Assembly (NCBI GenBank): GCA_012845835.1
Contig: JABAKD010000019.1
Coordinates: 5,060,994-5,124,993 of the forward strand
DNA from: Undaria pinnatifida
Lineage: Eukaryota > Sar > Phaeophyceae > Laminariales > Alariaceae
DNA: 64,000 nt
Direction of reading: 5' to 3'
Part shown: positions 12,104 to 23,289 of the stretch, one piece after another
How the letters are laid out: each line of letters opens with the position of its first letter
Numbering within the stretch: position 1 is the first letter of the stretch
Translations under genes and position numbers: made by a program
The notes under the pieces: generated by a model
Told to the model about the DNA's origin: nothing
The model's database searches: none
What the model saw: only the letters and a program-made list of their open reading frames with translations

Positions 12104-13689
12104 CTGGTGTGGGTTCGGTGTCACGTGAGCAACGCAAGCAGTATGGGTGCCCGGTATACGTTTTGGTGGTATCCAAACAACTTTGACGCCAATTGAACAA
12201 AACAGATCGTCAGCGGACGGCTATTACACGCCGACAGGGATGGGATAACCCGCACAGAGGCTTGCTACCCACGAACATGCCGCTAGACCGTTATTAAATC
12301 TTTTGAGTATGTATTGCGCACATTCTGCGGTAGGGGTGCACCATTTTTACCCTGAGGCTTTTGATTCGAGAAGGTCTATATCTCACACACAAAGTCAGAT
12401 TTCGAGTGAAGTGAAAGTGCAGACGCATTATCAATCGATGGCCAAGCTGAAACAAAAATGTATAGACTATGGCATAACAACGAATGATTCCGACCTCCTT
12501 GGGTAAAGAGGCCCCGTCATCCAGAAAATGTCCCAGACGAAAAAAACATATCTCTGTCTCACCACACGTTGTTCAACGACTTCTAGCGCGTGCCACAGCA
12601 GACCTCAAGCAAAATTTACTGATGCGTGTTATGATAAGGGGCACAGTGAGTAACCCGGTTTAACAGCAGGCCCACTCCACGGTAAAGTTTCACCGTTGTA
12701 TTATGAGGCTCTCGTCATTCGAGGAGCTCGATACCTCGCCCAGAAATGTATCTTTGAGTAACTTGACGGCGTTTGGGCTGAGCAGCCCAGTTTTTCAGAA
12801 AACGTGTTGGCGAAAACGTCCTCCCTGTAGCGTAGCTCGCGTCGGCACCCGTGAGATACAAGCATCCGAGACTTAAGAGCGATCGAACCAGCATGACCCA
12901 CCGAAAAAACCAAACATTAATTCCAAGTAGGAATAAGATACCTGGTACAAGACAAGGTGAGGTTAAAAAACCTTTCTCTCCCTTGTCACGGGGTGCTCTT
13001 CAACCGGGGTACCTACTGCTGTTGTTGTATTTTTTGGCGGAATGTTGTATAGTTGACGTGGCCTGTCAACTGAGAGACTACCCACTATCATCGGTTTGCT
13101 TTGAGTGGTTTTAACCTCTGGTAGGGTGTGAGCGTGTTTTTAAGGTTAGTTTGGTAGAGGTTGGGTACGCAAATATGTACAAGAATAGTGTTGAAACCGT
13201 CGAACCTACTTTTTCAAGGCCAGCCCATGCCACGAAAATTCCCACTAAACCAGAGGCCAGAAACATGTTTACCTACAATTTTCGTCTGCTTACCTAATTG
13301 CTTCGTGGTTTAGTTGGCCTTGGATTACGATGCACGGCCGTTCCAATGCATTTGATCTATTTCTACATCGCAGTTGAAATTGTCGGAAAACTAAACCATC
13401 AGACCACATTGGCTAACGCTGGTACTCCGGTAAAAAAAGTTGATCGTCGAACTGTGCATCGAATAACCACATTTTTTCTTAACGTTGTTTCGAATGAAGT
13501 ATAAACAGAACCTTGCGGAAAGTTGGTGCACTACTTCACGGTTGAAGGTGTACATTTTTTACGGCCAATCACCGTGATGCGCAGCGTTTTTATTGTAAGC
13601 ACCTGGCCTGAGAAACGCCGACACGTTGTTGCCGCAGACATGCCACACTCCTCGTGGTCGCTCCAGCATACTATATATTACCTTTTTAG

Positions 13690-14800
13690 GCGTGGCGGTA
13701 GAGTTGGGTCGTGCGTGCTGCGTCAGGCATGGCTACCTACGATTCGCGCGTCGTTTTAGGTAGCAGCGGCGGAGCAGCAATGCTTAATCGGGATGCTCGT
13801 GCGCTCAGGCAGGCGCCACCACGAGCCACACTCCGGCGCAGTCTTGGTTTGAGTGGAGGGAACTGCACCGGCAGGAGGCTGGATTCGACGACGAAGGAGA
13901 AGGGCGACTGAGCGTCGACGGGTGGGGAACAGACGGGTCGAACCCTCCCTGAACGAGAACTATTGTTTTTCAGATCAGCACCGCAAGCTGCGAGGAGCGG
14001 TTTGTTTTTTGGTACGGGGGAGAAGGGGAACCGATTAGAATTGAGCGTCAACAACAGCAAGTGCGAATGAGCGGGCCGAGTGAGCTGAGGCGATGAGGCG
14101 GTCATGGAGAACCACAGCAGGAGGATGGCACACGGAGACCCACGACCCGCACGCAAACCATCATCACGAGAGAAGCGATTGTCTTTTTTCAGGATTTTTT
14201 TACGAGGCAGTAGTACAACATGTTGCTTACGTCACTGATTTTTGTAGAGTTGGTACAGTTGTATACCCTTCATGGGGAACGACCCCCCCGCAATTTTCAA
14301 TTTTCAGGCACAGGCATCGTAGCTGCGCCGCAACCTGTCAGATAACTCGGGAAGACGGGGCGATCATTGATATTTGTTAGGTGGGTTTTGGTTCGATTGC
14401 TCTTTTTTCCCTGCATGCCGCGGGTCCTCACTTTGACAGCACTCCAGACAGCAGGCGCATTCGTCTGTGCTCACGAATACCGTGCGGTCCGTACGGTGCA
14501 GGTAGCCCAACCGCTGTAGTTTGTAGCCGCGTGTTGGTTAGTTGTGGGAACGGGGGAACTCTACGCCAAAGTTGAGTGGATACCCGCGGCCATGTGAGTT
14601 CAATTTGCATATTGGATAATTTCACTTGTGCTGCTTCTTCTTCGTATCGTGCGTTTTTAGGCGGGAAAACGAGTATTTCCCGGACGATTTTTCATTTCAT
14701 ATTTGCTTTTTCGGATCTTCCTAGGGCTCCAGCACCTTTGTGTGACCACGGACTACATGTTTGACAAGAGGTAGTGTGAGACAACGACAACAACAACAAC
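13690..14800 (+). repeat. ~1.1-kb inverted-repeat arm (left), in intron 4
   Basis: This arm matches the reverse complement of 22,215-23,285 over nearly its whole length. Shared blocks include the GGCGGAGCAGCAATGCTT region, the ACGAAGGAG...GCGACTGAGCGTCGACGG region, the CACGGAGACCCACGACCCGC block, and a distal TGTGACCACGGACTACATG followed by an ACAACGACAACAAC end. It is clearly diverged (many substitutions and small indels). ORFs inside it are not conserved in frame between the arms, so it is probably a non-autonomous or decayed element. It lies inside intron 4 of the MFS gene. Confidence 0.85.
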
Positions 14801-14868
14801 AACATTAGCAGTACCATCAGAAGATTTTACCATACGTGACGCATAAACTGCACCACATAGATATTCAC

Positions 14869-14974
14869 CTTCCGAATAATCCAAGTTGTGAAAAGATGGC
14901 GGGATGGTGTCTCGCCGGCTCCGCCAACAGTCCACCAACGCCGGGCCCAAGAATACCTCCGACCGTCCAGGAAG
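14869..14974 (-). CDS. MFS transporter exon 4 (helix 5, motif C)
   Basis: Encodes residues 143-178. The acceptor is ACGTTCAG and the donor GGAAG|GTGAAT. It reads TSWTVGGILGPGVGGLLAEP then ARHHPAIFSQLGLFG. GGxLGPxxGG is the helix 5 antiporter motif (motif C), characteristic of proton-coupled exporters rather than of facilitators in general. This is the strongest functional hint in the gene. A longer unrelated ORF overlaps it in another frame. Confidence 0.92.
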
Positions 14975-15021
14975 CTGAACGTTTTGTATAGTCCCGTCAC
15001 AAGAAAGCGAAAACGGTAACC

Positions 15022-15240
15022 GTGGGAAAGGGGGAGAGTGGGTGTGCGGGTTGGTGGCGGGAGCCTAGGTGGATGGATGGGTGGATGCGTGCGTGGGTGG
15101 CTGGCTGTCTGGCTGGGTGGGTGGGTAGGTGGGTGGGTGCATGGGTGAGTGGGTGGGTTACCCGAAGGCTGGTTGGGTGCTGGTTGGGTGATGGCTGGCT
15201 GGGAGAGTGGCTGAACGAAACATGTGCTCAAGCTGGGGGG
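15022..15240 (+). repeat. GGTG/GCTG-rich imperfect repeat in intron 3
   Basis: Runs of GGTGGGTG, GGCTGGCTG and GATGGATG variants cover about 200 bases. G-rich on the plus strand and non-coding. It lies within the 463-base intron 3. Confidence 0.8.
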
Positions 15241-15437
15241 TAGCCACATACGTCTTGGTGAAACGTTATTCTTTTCTACCACCTTGGGCAGCGTTCACGT
15301 CGTCGTCTGAAGTGAAAGGCTGTGATAAAGCAGGCACAGGCTCCAAAATCAGTGTCCAGCTCATGCGGCAACTGTGAAAGACCCGCTGTGTGGGTGGCGA
15401 GACTGTTCGATCAAGTTGTTGTCGCGAGAACACTCAC

Positions 15438-15541
15438 TTGTGACGACTCCCATGCCAATGGTCTCGTGCTCACTGCCACACACTTCGGAAACAAGGGTTC
15501 TGGAAACCACCATCACGCCGTTTAGCAGCCCCAGCAGAAAC
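15438..15541 (-). CDS. MFS transporter exon 3 (helix 4)
   Basis: Encodes residues 108-143 (both end codons split). The acceptor is GCGCCAG and the donor ACAA|GTGAGT. It starts RFLLGLLNGVMVVSRTLVSE, the helix 4 pattern of the family, with the Arg of the RxxxG motif formed across the intron. It continues CGSEHETIGMGVVT. Joining to exon 2 gives FTFRFLLGLLNG and to exon 4 gives VVTTSWTVGG; both are expected family contexts. Confidence 0.92.
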
Positions 15542-15589
15542 CTGGCGCACACGCCATAAAGAGGAGAGGAGAATATTTGAACGACCTAT

Positions 15590-15945
15590 TGCCAACCCTC
15601 GAACATATTTTTCTCTTCTTTCCTTTCTTCATCCCATTTATAATGCTCGCACTCCCTCCCAGTAGTATCTCAGATCTGGGGTCATATGGCAGGCCTTCCT
15701 CCCCCCTCCCCGCTACGGTACGTGCCTTCACTTTTATCGCGAGAATAATTCATAATTTTCTTCCCTCGTCGACTCGTTCGGAATTGTTCCTAGCCACGCT
15801 GTTATAAGTGCTCTCAGTAGTTGATCCTTTTTTCTCTGATATTTTTTGCATTTATTCAAACATTTTCTAAATCTCACTACGGTGGAAATCGAACTCAAGG
15901 ACCAAGGCTAGCAGTATTCGACGGTGACCACGCATTGAACTTAAT
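15590..15945 (-). repeat. tRNA-derived SINE-like element (family S1), intron 2
   Basis: On the minus strand a tRNA-like head has an A-box-like stretch (GCGTGGTCACCGTCGAATAC) and a B-box-like GAGTTCGATTTCC at about 15,885. A body containing TGATACTACTGGGAGGG-type sequence and a pyrimidine-rich tail follow. A second copy lies at 49,540-49,925 with the same order of blocks (CCTCCCAGTAGTAT, TCAGATC-GGGGTCATAT, CCCTCC, TTCCCTCGT, AGTTGATCCTTTT). It is located in intron 2 of the MFS gene in gene-sense orientation. Confidence 0.75.
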
Positions 15946-16840
15946 GTATATTGTCGAGACATAGTCTATACAGTATAAAAATATAACATTGAATTTAATG
16001 CGTATTGCTTTATTCTACATCATTGATTTTTAGTTCCATTTAACTTAGTAAGAGGTGTTACCCCAACGGCATTCTGGACAAGTCGTCGTCGCAGGCGTCT
16101 ACCTTTCTACTTGCCTTCTTTTACGGCGTATAGGGTTCAGCATCCACGTTGTTTTATCAGCCTTGTGTGCTCCTTGAGTTTTTCGCTCGCCAATTCTTAC
16201 GCAAGAATTAACAACACGGTTTACCTCCACACGTCCATCAAGACTTGTTGCTGAGCAAGGCCATCACACGGCCAGGAGGCCAACTTTGAGAACTCGTTTT
16301 TAGGTAAACCGGAGCCATTCGCGCAAGTGTCCACGCACATGGATTGCTTTGCTTTTCGATAGTTATTGCCATCGAATGAATGGTTTGCTACGCTGCACCA
16401 ATTATAAATGGATCGAGTCTGCCATAATTGGAGGTACTTACCCATGCGCGCGTGTGGCTTATACTTGGCGGAGAGAGCCCCCCCCGCTCTCTACCCTAGT
16501 CATGATCACCTTTCTCGCATCTAGTCTTATGATTGTACCCGTGCGCTATTGTTAATAGGTGCATGACAGCATGTCTGCGCGCACCTCATGTTCTAAAACA
16601 ATTTTTTTACTGCAACGTTTTCCTCGGGATATCCTGGTTAGGGGTTTTGGAGTTTATTGTGTACTGCACATTCTCGACAGATAAATACAATAACGTAGTT
16701 GTCCATCCTTTCACAGGGGATCCTTACCTATTAGGTTCAGGCATCTACAGCAGCAATAATGCTGCTATTGTTTTTTTGGGGCTGTATACGAAGTAGCAAC
16801 ATACCCTCCGATATTGTTAAACTTGGTGGGTGTTTCGAAT

Positions 16841-17074
16841 GAATGCATGAAAAGTCTTTAAACAGGTTATGAGTGCACTCTCAGACGGATGACTCGTGAC
16901 GGTCTTCAGACGTTAACACCGAGCCGTCTCGATACGAGCTCGAGCAAATATGACGACGAATGCATGAAAAGTCTTTAAACAGGTTATGAGTGCACTCTCA
17001 GACGGATGACTCGTGACGGTTTTCAGACGTTAACACCGAGCCGTCTCGATACGAGCTCGAGCAGATATGACGAC
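16841..17074 (+). repeat. 117-bp tandem duplication, two near-identical copies (intron 2)
   Basis: Copies are 16,841-16,957 and 16,958-17,074. I see only two differences (C/T in GTCTTCAG versus GTTTTCAG, and A/G in GAGCAAATA versus GAGCAGATA). Each unit contains GATACGAGCTCGAGCA and begins GAATGCATGAAAAG. The near-identity indicates a recent duplication. Non-coding. Confidence 0.95.
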
Positions 17075-18179
17075 GAATTATATGGTAGAGGATCACATCA
17101 AGTGGGCTGTCATTGGGCTAACAAAATGTGATGGTACAAAGAGTTACACACAAGATGTGCGGGACGACAGTGAACTTGGTGTGCGAGCACTCCTGCTCTC
17201 CTTCTCCTCTACCTTAGGCAAACAGTCACCTCGTACTGTAATATCCACTACATAGAACACCCAGGCTAATCTTACGCACGTGAGCTCAGTCAACATTTGC
17301 AAAAGCTTACGCGCGTAACATCAGTTAACATGTTACTCGGTGGAATGTCGTGTCAAAATGTGTGCCCCCTTCCATACTCAACGCAATGAACATAGGCCAG
17401 GCGCTGGACAGCTTACCCAGCACCTGGTACTCTGCACAGCCATTTTAACTATGTAATGGACATGTACCTGGTACTCTGGGTCCCGTGAGGGTTCTGCACT
17501 TTAGTAATCCCAACTAATTGTTGTCGCTTGAGGATGAATATCGTACGAAACATGCTGTTTATAAGTTCAACAACGTGAACGTTTCTTTTATGCAGAACAT
17601 TTCCGCGTGTGGCGGCGTGCTGCAACACGAACCCCCTCCCCGGCTCTTGCATTTCGGCCGGTACGATTGGCTGCAATGGCAATAAATCATGCGTGGTCGC
17701 TGTACCGTATCGTTTTCCCTGCCTGACTACTAAACAATGTTCGATGAACGCCCTCCTATGGTCTGGCAGGGTCGTGAGACTGAGATCCCGTCGCAGCGCA
17801 TACGTGCGATGGAGATACGATTGCCTGAAGCCTGACGCCACGGATGAGTGATCGTCTTGACAACTAGCAACGTAGTCGACTAATCGACACACGACGCGTA
17901 TGAAAATACGTGGAAGTGTGGTGAGCTAAAGCTTTAATTTTCCCCATCCGCCGGAAGATAAAAAAAAAAAAAAAAAAAGTAGTCGACTGTACTCCTTGTC
18001 CGACCAGGCCCTTGCTGAATGCACCCGCCAAACGTTATGCTTCGCTAAGGTAATATTACCAAGATTGCGATTGCTAACCCAAACCGAACCGTGCCCAAGA
18101 GTTTGGCAACAACCCGCTTGAAGTTCAACTATATGGAGAAAATGCTGCGATCGTTAAGTCAACGCGACTTTTAACTCAC

Positions 18180-18363
18180 CTAAAAGTGAAGGCGACTGCG
18201 AATGTTGTCGAACACCCGAACAGCACTGAACAAATGGCGGTTGACACGATGCCGAACACCAGCACGAAGCGCCGGCCCAAACGGTCGGCCACCAGACCCC
18301 AGAAGTGCGAAGAACACAAGCGGCCGATCATGAACGACGAAGACAGCACACCGGCGTAGTATC
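18180..18363 (-). CDS. MFS transporter exon 2 (helices 2-3, motif A)
   Basis: Encodes residues 47-108 (both end codons split). The acceptor is ACCTGTACAG and the donor TTTAG|GTGAGT. It reads GYYAGVLSSSFMIGRLCSS, then HFWGLVADRLGRRFVLVFG and a third helix. G-L-V-A-D-R-L-G-R-R is a textbook MFS motif A, including the Asp and paired Arg needed for conformational gating. GYYAG-x5-F is typical of ZIFL-type proteins. Confidence 0.95.
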
Positions 18364-20087
18364 CTGTACAGGTAAACGTCAGGAGTGTGGGTGGTCTTCT
18401 GATGTGGAGATATGCATGTTCTTACTAGAGCTCAAATGTGTGGGCGATATGCCAATCCCCAGGAGCGCCAATAGTGCAATCGGATGATCAAGAAGTTTGT
18501 AGACAGTGCAGCAGAAAGCTGTAGACAGTGCAGCGGCGGAGTACCCTCGAAAATACGTTAAGTGTGAGGCGTGTGGCAACCGAATGCTCCGAACATCGAC
18601 CGTTCGTATGTCCTAGGGTTTCTGCCGTGGACGCACGCCTGCTCATGTTCGAACAGTGACATATAACCGACGTAAAAGCCTTGGGACGTCGTCGACTACA
18701 ACGTGCATATGGTGTTGCTCTGTTCAACTCTCGGTGGCTACTGATCTATGTGTGCCCGTGTACCGTGCCGGGGATACAACGTTGTTGGCGTTGGTCTCCC
18801 TCGACCACCAGCAAATGTGGAGGCGTGGAAGTGCGTGTTGTGCTCATCGAGTCGAGACAAGCTATAGTTGAGGCGGAACAACTCTTGCCCAATTATTCAC
18901 TGATTCCAAGACAGAATGCGCCCCGAAACCCGCAAATCTGTCACCGAATGTTTCCATGGCTGCTAGACACGAGGAATGATGCTGTAACGTACGCCAGTAA
19001 TAGATTATCTTGTTTGCTGAGGACTATCGAACGATTACTTCAAGGTGGCAAGGAACACCAAAGTAAACGAGATACGGCAAGACAATGGAACTGGTTTTCA
19101 AAACCAGCAATTATATTTATAGAGAAATTCAGGCGGGGTCTACCGTAGAATTACTTCTTGGCGCAGCACGCGCTCTACTGGGTATATACAGCAGCACTAC
19201 TGTACCCACTTTAACCACAAGTCAAGTAACTCAAAATGCGAAGCACGTAGGGCTCCGAACTGAACCTAACAGCACCCAATCCCATCAGCATTGATCTCCG
19301 GGACTCTACCCTCAATGCCTTCGCTCGTGCTACGAGTTCTGAAGCATATATTTAGTTGGTCCTGAGCTGGAATTGAAGTTGATAAGCACTCGCGCCATCG
19401 AAACTGGGCCGCTGAAATAATTTATCCTAAAAGCCGAAAATTGAAGAGCCCTACCGTAGCATTGGTCGCTCTATATGCACCCTCTGGATTGTTGTACCGA
19501 CCTACCTACGCCTGGTAGTGCTTGCCAGCGAATGCCGCTGGTCCATAATATGCTCTACCGTACCAAGTGGATTTCTCCATTCCCGTGCCAACTCCTCCGA
19601 TATGTAGCAGGTGCAGCGTAAGTATATCGATGAGAGTCCGCCGAGGGAACTATTTTGAGGTTGTGTCGCATATAAGATCTGCATGGTCGAACTGATGAAT
19701 AGCAACAATCGATTATTATGCCGCCGCTCCCCTCTGCTTTTCGTACCTGGAACGAATAGATACACCAATTGTTTGTGTCGTCCGACGATATGAAAAAAAA
19801 ATATCAACGCCAACCTATCGTAGCGATTCTTAAAACAAAAAAAGATAACCACGTATGGCCAAGGTCTTTGGAAGAGCGCAGCGCAGGACACTTGGTGAAA
19901 ATAGAAATAATGCCGACCCGGGATGGGTTTCTCGTTCTGGACAGGAGATGTATAACGGCTCCCGGATCCCCTTTCAAGTATACTCTTGCGACCGCCAGCC
20001 CTTGCATAAAAAGCTGATCCTTGCCAATAGTAGGTGTCCTTGGCTGTAGATCCAAACTAAATCTTCTCGCTTTCTGCCTTTAATCAC

Positions 20088-20226
20088 CTGATTCGTCCTT
20101 GTCATCAACAACCCCGAGGTGTTCCACCATGTAGCCGGCGTATGCGAACACGCTCATCTGGACGACCATTGAGCTAACCAGACTGGCCATGATCGCCAGC
20201 ATGGCCACATAAGGAAACGGAGCCAT
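20088..20226 (-). CDS. MFS transporter exon 1 (start, helix 1)
   Basis: Encodes residues 1-47. The ATG at 20,226 is preceded by an in-frame TAA at 20,247-20,245, which fixes it as the first Met of this exon. It reads MAPFPYVAMLAIMASLVSSM, then a continuing hydrophobic span and a loop LGVVDDKDES. The donor is TCAG|GTGATT. It joins exon 2 through a split Gly codon to give ESGYYAG. The short N-terminus leaves open an upstream exon if an alternative frame or start is used. Confidence 0.85.
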
Positions 20227-20423
20227 TTGCAGCACAGGACACCTTTAAAACTGGACAAACAACGATAACAATGAGCATTAGTAAAATTATCTTCATAATT
20301 GAGTCGCCCACGTCCAGCCGTACATGCATAGGCGCGCACGTAAGGGAAAACAGAGAGAACAACACACAACAATAGAACTCTTGTAGGTCTCTCTATTAAA
20401 TTCGTTTGAAAACTGGCATCTAA

Positions 20424-20504
20424 ATGTCTGTGTGTTCGCCTGTCTGTCTGTCCGTCTGTCTGCCTGTCTGTATGTCTGTCTGTGTGTATGTCTGTCTGTC
20501 TGCC

Positions 20505-20600
<96 letters not shown>

Positions 20601-20650
20601 GGTCTGTCTGTCTGTCTGTCTGTCTGTGTGTTTGTCTGCCTGTTTGTCTC
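20424..20650. repeat. CTGT/GTCT tetranucleotide microsatellite
   Basis: About 225 bases of GTCT repeats, with a pure core at roughly 20,502-20,593 and variant units (GCCT, GTAT, GTGT) at the edges. It lies about 200 bases upstream of the MFS gene start, so it may fall in or near its promoter or 5' UTR. Cys/Val/Leu- or Asp/Arg/Gln-repeat ORFs on either strand are artefacts. Confidence 0.97.
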
Positions 20651-20762
20651 GATCACCAAGCTCAAAGGCATATTGCACAACGAACTCTAAACGCACGCGA
20701 CGAGCCAGGAGCGGGATTGACCAGATAAAGGGCAGACGATAATCACGGTGGTTTAACGTCAA

Positions 20763-22214
20763 GTAGTCAATAGTTCGGAGAGGTAGCTCTTTTGGAGTGT
20801 GTTACGTTGGTCCGGATCGGCCTGATGCAGATAATAACAATTCCGTCATGCACGCGGACCGACGAAAACACCATTACTGCCACTCCTCCTATAGTAACGA
20901 AAATTTTGAAGCCGAGGGAGTGGCACCGCCGAAGCTTTAAATTATCCTCTTCGTCGTTGGGTCGCGCACGGACAACAGTACCCCTGATACATATCTAGGC
21001 ACACATGAAAGGTATAAACAGAATAAAACACCGATAAAACGTTTAGAGTATATTTTTTTCATGAATGACGTATGTCTGTATCGCTGGCTGTGTGTCACCA
21101 AGCTCAAACACACATACATTGCATTTCGCACATTGAATCGCTCGCGACAAGCCCGGGGTGGGATTGAGAAACAATATAGCGGGGAAGATGCTCGTGCTGT
21201 GTTTCATATGAAGCCGTCCAGATTTCGGAGAGGTAGCTCGATTTTTGAGTGGCTGTTGGATGGGGTCGGTATGAGCTAATGAAGTTCTGAGGAAATACCG
21301 CCGTGCACGCGAACCGAGAATGAAACCATTACTCCCACCCTTCCATCAACATAGAAGTCATATGATAAGATTTGCCGTTCGAGTATGAAACCCGGGCGCG
21401 GTTACACACTGGCGGTCATGTAGAATGCACTCTCTCCCAGTAATGAAACCCAGTCTGGGTCAGCATTGGTAGTGTTCAGTGCTAGGTGTACAACATAGGT
21501 CACAGGGCTAGGTGCAGTGGGTATGTATGAAGTTCGACTGATGTGCCCCTGTCGCTACTGCGGCTACCGCTGTTTTCTCCTTGTCGCCTACGGCAGTAGC
21601 GCATACACATCTGCATGGAAACCTCGTTATATAGAGACACATGTGGGTTCGATTACAATAACTGACTTACCGGGGACGGGCGTAACGGAGATCTTGTTGA
21701 CGTGGGCATATAGTCAAAGAAGTCTAAACACAGTCCCACAACTGTGCAGATAGGCCCATGCTCCACATGCGAACACAGCAGTACTACTGTAATGTTTCTG
21801 TTACTATAGCTGATCCTGCAATATTGGATGTCACATATTGCACGTTGAAATGTTGGTGGCTCCACGGCCTATGGGGACTTAGCTCACGAGCTCTGAGCCC
21901 AGGCCGTTGCTGTGTGTGCTTTCGCTTGAATTATGCGCTGCATGGTGCGTGTAGTTGTTGGTTTTCGTGCGTTCTTCACCCGATAATTGGACGCCCTCTG
22001 CGTACAATGACCAAGCATGCTCACAACCTCCCCCTTTAAAACATATTGCTTTGAGTATTTGACAGTGTCCGCTGTACGCCGTAAGTTGCATATGGTATGC
22101 GTCTATTGGTTCACTTCCCAACCGAATTCCCTAATACCTTGCTTTCTGTAGGCTGCAGGTTGCCAGGGAATCTGTCGGCCTGCACCGTCTGGCGCAGCAG
22201 CTATAGATACGGCA
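20763..22214. other. No recognised gene; a diverged ~300-bp direct repeat
   Basis: Nothing coding was recognised. Segments 20,640-20,900 and 21,090-21,340 resemble each other: both contain ATCACCAAGCTCAAA, a CGCGACGAGCC/CGCGACAAGCC block, GGGATTGA, TTCGGAGAGGTAGCTC, and a final ACGCGGACCGA/ACGCGAACCGA block. This suggests an old direct duplication. Confidence 0.6.
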
Positions 22215-23285
22215 GTTATCGTTGTTGTCTCACATTAACTCTTGTCAAACCTCTAGAGTCCGTGGTCGCACGGAGGCGCTGGAGCCGTAGGATCTGAAAA
22301 AGCAAATGAAACAAAAATTCGTCCGGGAAATACTGCGTTTTCCCCTAGTACTCACGATACATGAAGGCGCACAAGCGAAATGATCCAATATGCAAACTGA
22401 ACTAACATGGCCGCGCGTGTCTATTCAACTATAGCATGGAGTTCCCTCGTTCCCACATCTGACCAACTCGCGCCTACAAACTACAGCGGTTGGGCTGCCT
22501 GCACCGTACGAACTGCACGGTAATCGTGAGCACAGACGAACACGCCTGCTGTCTGGAGTGCTGTCAGATTGACGACCCGTGGGTATGAAGTAAAAGAAAT
22601 AGCAATCGAACCAAAAACCACCATACAAATGTTAATGATCGCCACGTCTTCCCGAGTTATCTGGCAGGTTGAAGCGCAGCTATGACGCCCGTGCCTGAAC
22701 ATTGCGGGCCATGCAACTTTACGAACTCTACAAAATTCAGTGACGCAAGTAGCATGCACTGTTGCCTGGTAAAAAATACAGGAAAAAGACGATCACTGTT
22801 CTCATGATGACGGGGTGTGTGCGGGTCGTGGGTCTCCGTGTGCCATCCTTCTGCTACGGTTCTCCACGGTTGCCTTAGCTCACTCGGCCCGCTCCTTCGC
22901 AAGTGCTCTCGTGGACACTCAATCCCAGTCGATTCCCCCTTCTCCCCCGTCCCAAAAAGAAATGCGCTCCTCGCAGCTTGTGGTGCTGATCTGCAAAACC
23001 TTTTTTCTCGTTCAGGAAGAGATAAATCCGTCTCTTTCCCGCCCGTCGACGCTCAGTCGCCCTCCTCCTTCGTCGTCGGATCCAGCCTCGTGCCGGAGCA
23101 GGTTTCTCCACATGCAAACCGAGACTGCGCTGTAGTTTGGTTTTGGTGGCGGCTGGCTCCGCGCACGAGCATCCCGATCAAGCATTGCTGCTCCGCCGCT
23201 ACTGCGTAAAACGACGCGCGAATTGTACGTGACCATGCCGAACGCACCACGTACGACCCGACTCTACCCATCCATACGCCTAAGC
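22215..23285 (-). repeat. ~1.1-kb inverted-repeat arm (right)
   Basis: Reverse-complement partner of 13,690-14,800 (see that entry). It begins with a GTTGTTGTCTCAC block and TAGAGTCCGTGGTCGCAC at its left end, and ends in AGAGTCGGGTCGTACG on the minus strand near 23,285. Both arms are diverged, so the pair is not a recent inverted duplication. The arms face each other across 7.4 kb containing MFS exons 1-4. Confidence 0.85.
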
Positions 23286-23289
23286 CTCG

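Larger units (their letters stand above)
7018..20226 (-). other. Nine-exon gene for an MFS transporter (DHA1 / ZIFL-like), 513 aa
   Basis: A 13.2-kb minus-strand gene was assembled by eye from nine exons: 20,226-20,088; 18,363-18,180; 15,541-15,438; 14,974-14,869; 12,103-11,990; 10,807-10,498; 9,466-9,371; 8,294-8,070; 7,281-7,018. Every junction has GT at the donor and AG at the acceptor, and codon phases match throughout (1,542 bases, 513 codons plus stop). The product has the 12-helix layout of the major facilitator superfamily. Motif A GLVADRLGRR is at residues 69-78, motif C-like GGILGPGVGG at 148-157, and a charged central loop at about 216-300 lies between helices 6 and 7. Length and motifs fit the DHA1 group (TC 2.A.1.2), including plant ZIFL and similar H+-coupled exporters. 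Substrate is unknown; the location is a membrane (plasma or vacuolar). A TAA in frame 21 bases before the ATG supports the chosen start. A good acceptor (TTTGTCCAG) lies just upstream at 20,251, so a 5'-UTR intron is possible. Confidence 0.9.

Noticed and set aside
13737-14156. 139-codon minus-strand ORF in the inverted-repeat arm
   Set aside because: The frame is not conserved in the partner arm at 22.8-23.2 kb, where indels shift it.
14827-15282. 151-codon Pro/Thr/His-rich minus-strand ORF
   Set aside because: It comes from the GGTG repeat and overlaps MFS exon 4 in a different frame; the family motif lies in the other frame.
18681-19148. 155-codon plus-strand ORF in MFS intron 1
   Set aside because: Lies within an intron on the opposite strand and shows no known motif.
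20154-20762. Long minus-strand ORF (202 codons) and several plus-strand ORFs through the CTGT repeat
   Set aside because: The bulk is translated tetranucleotide repeat; the 5'-most part overlaps MFS exon 1 in a different frame that carries no family signature.
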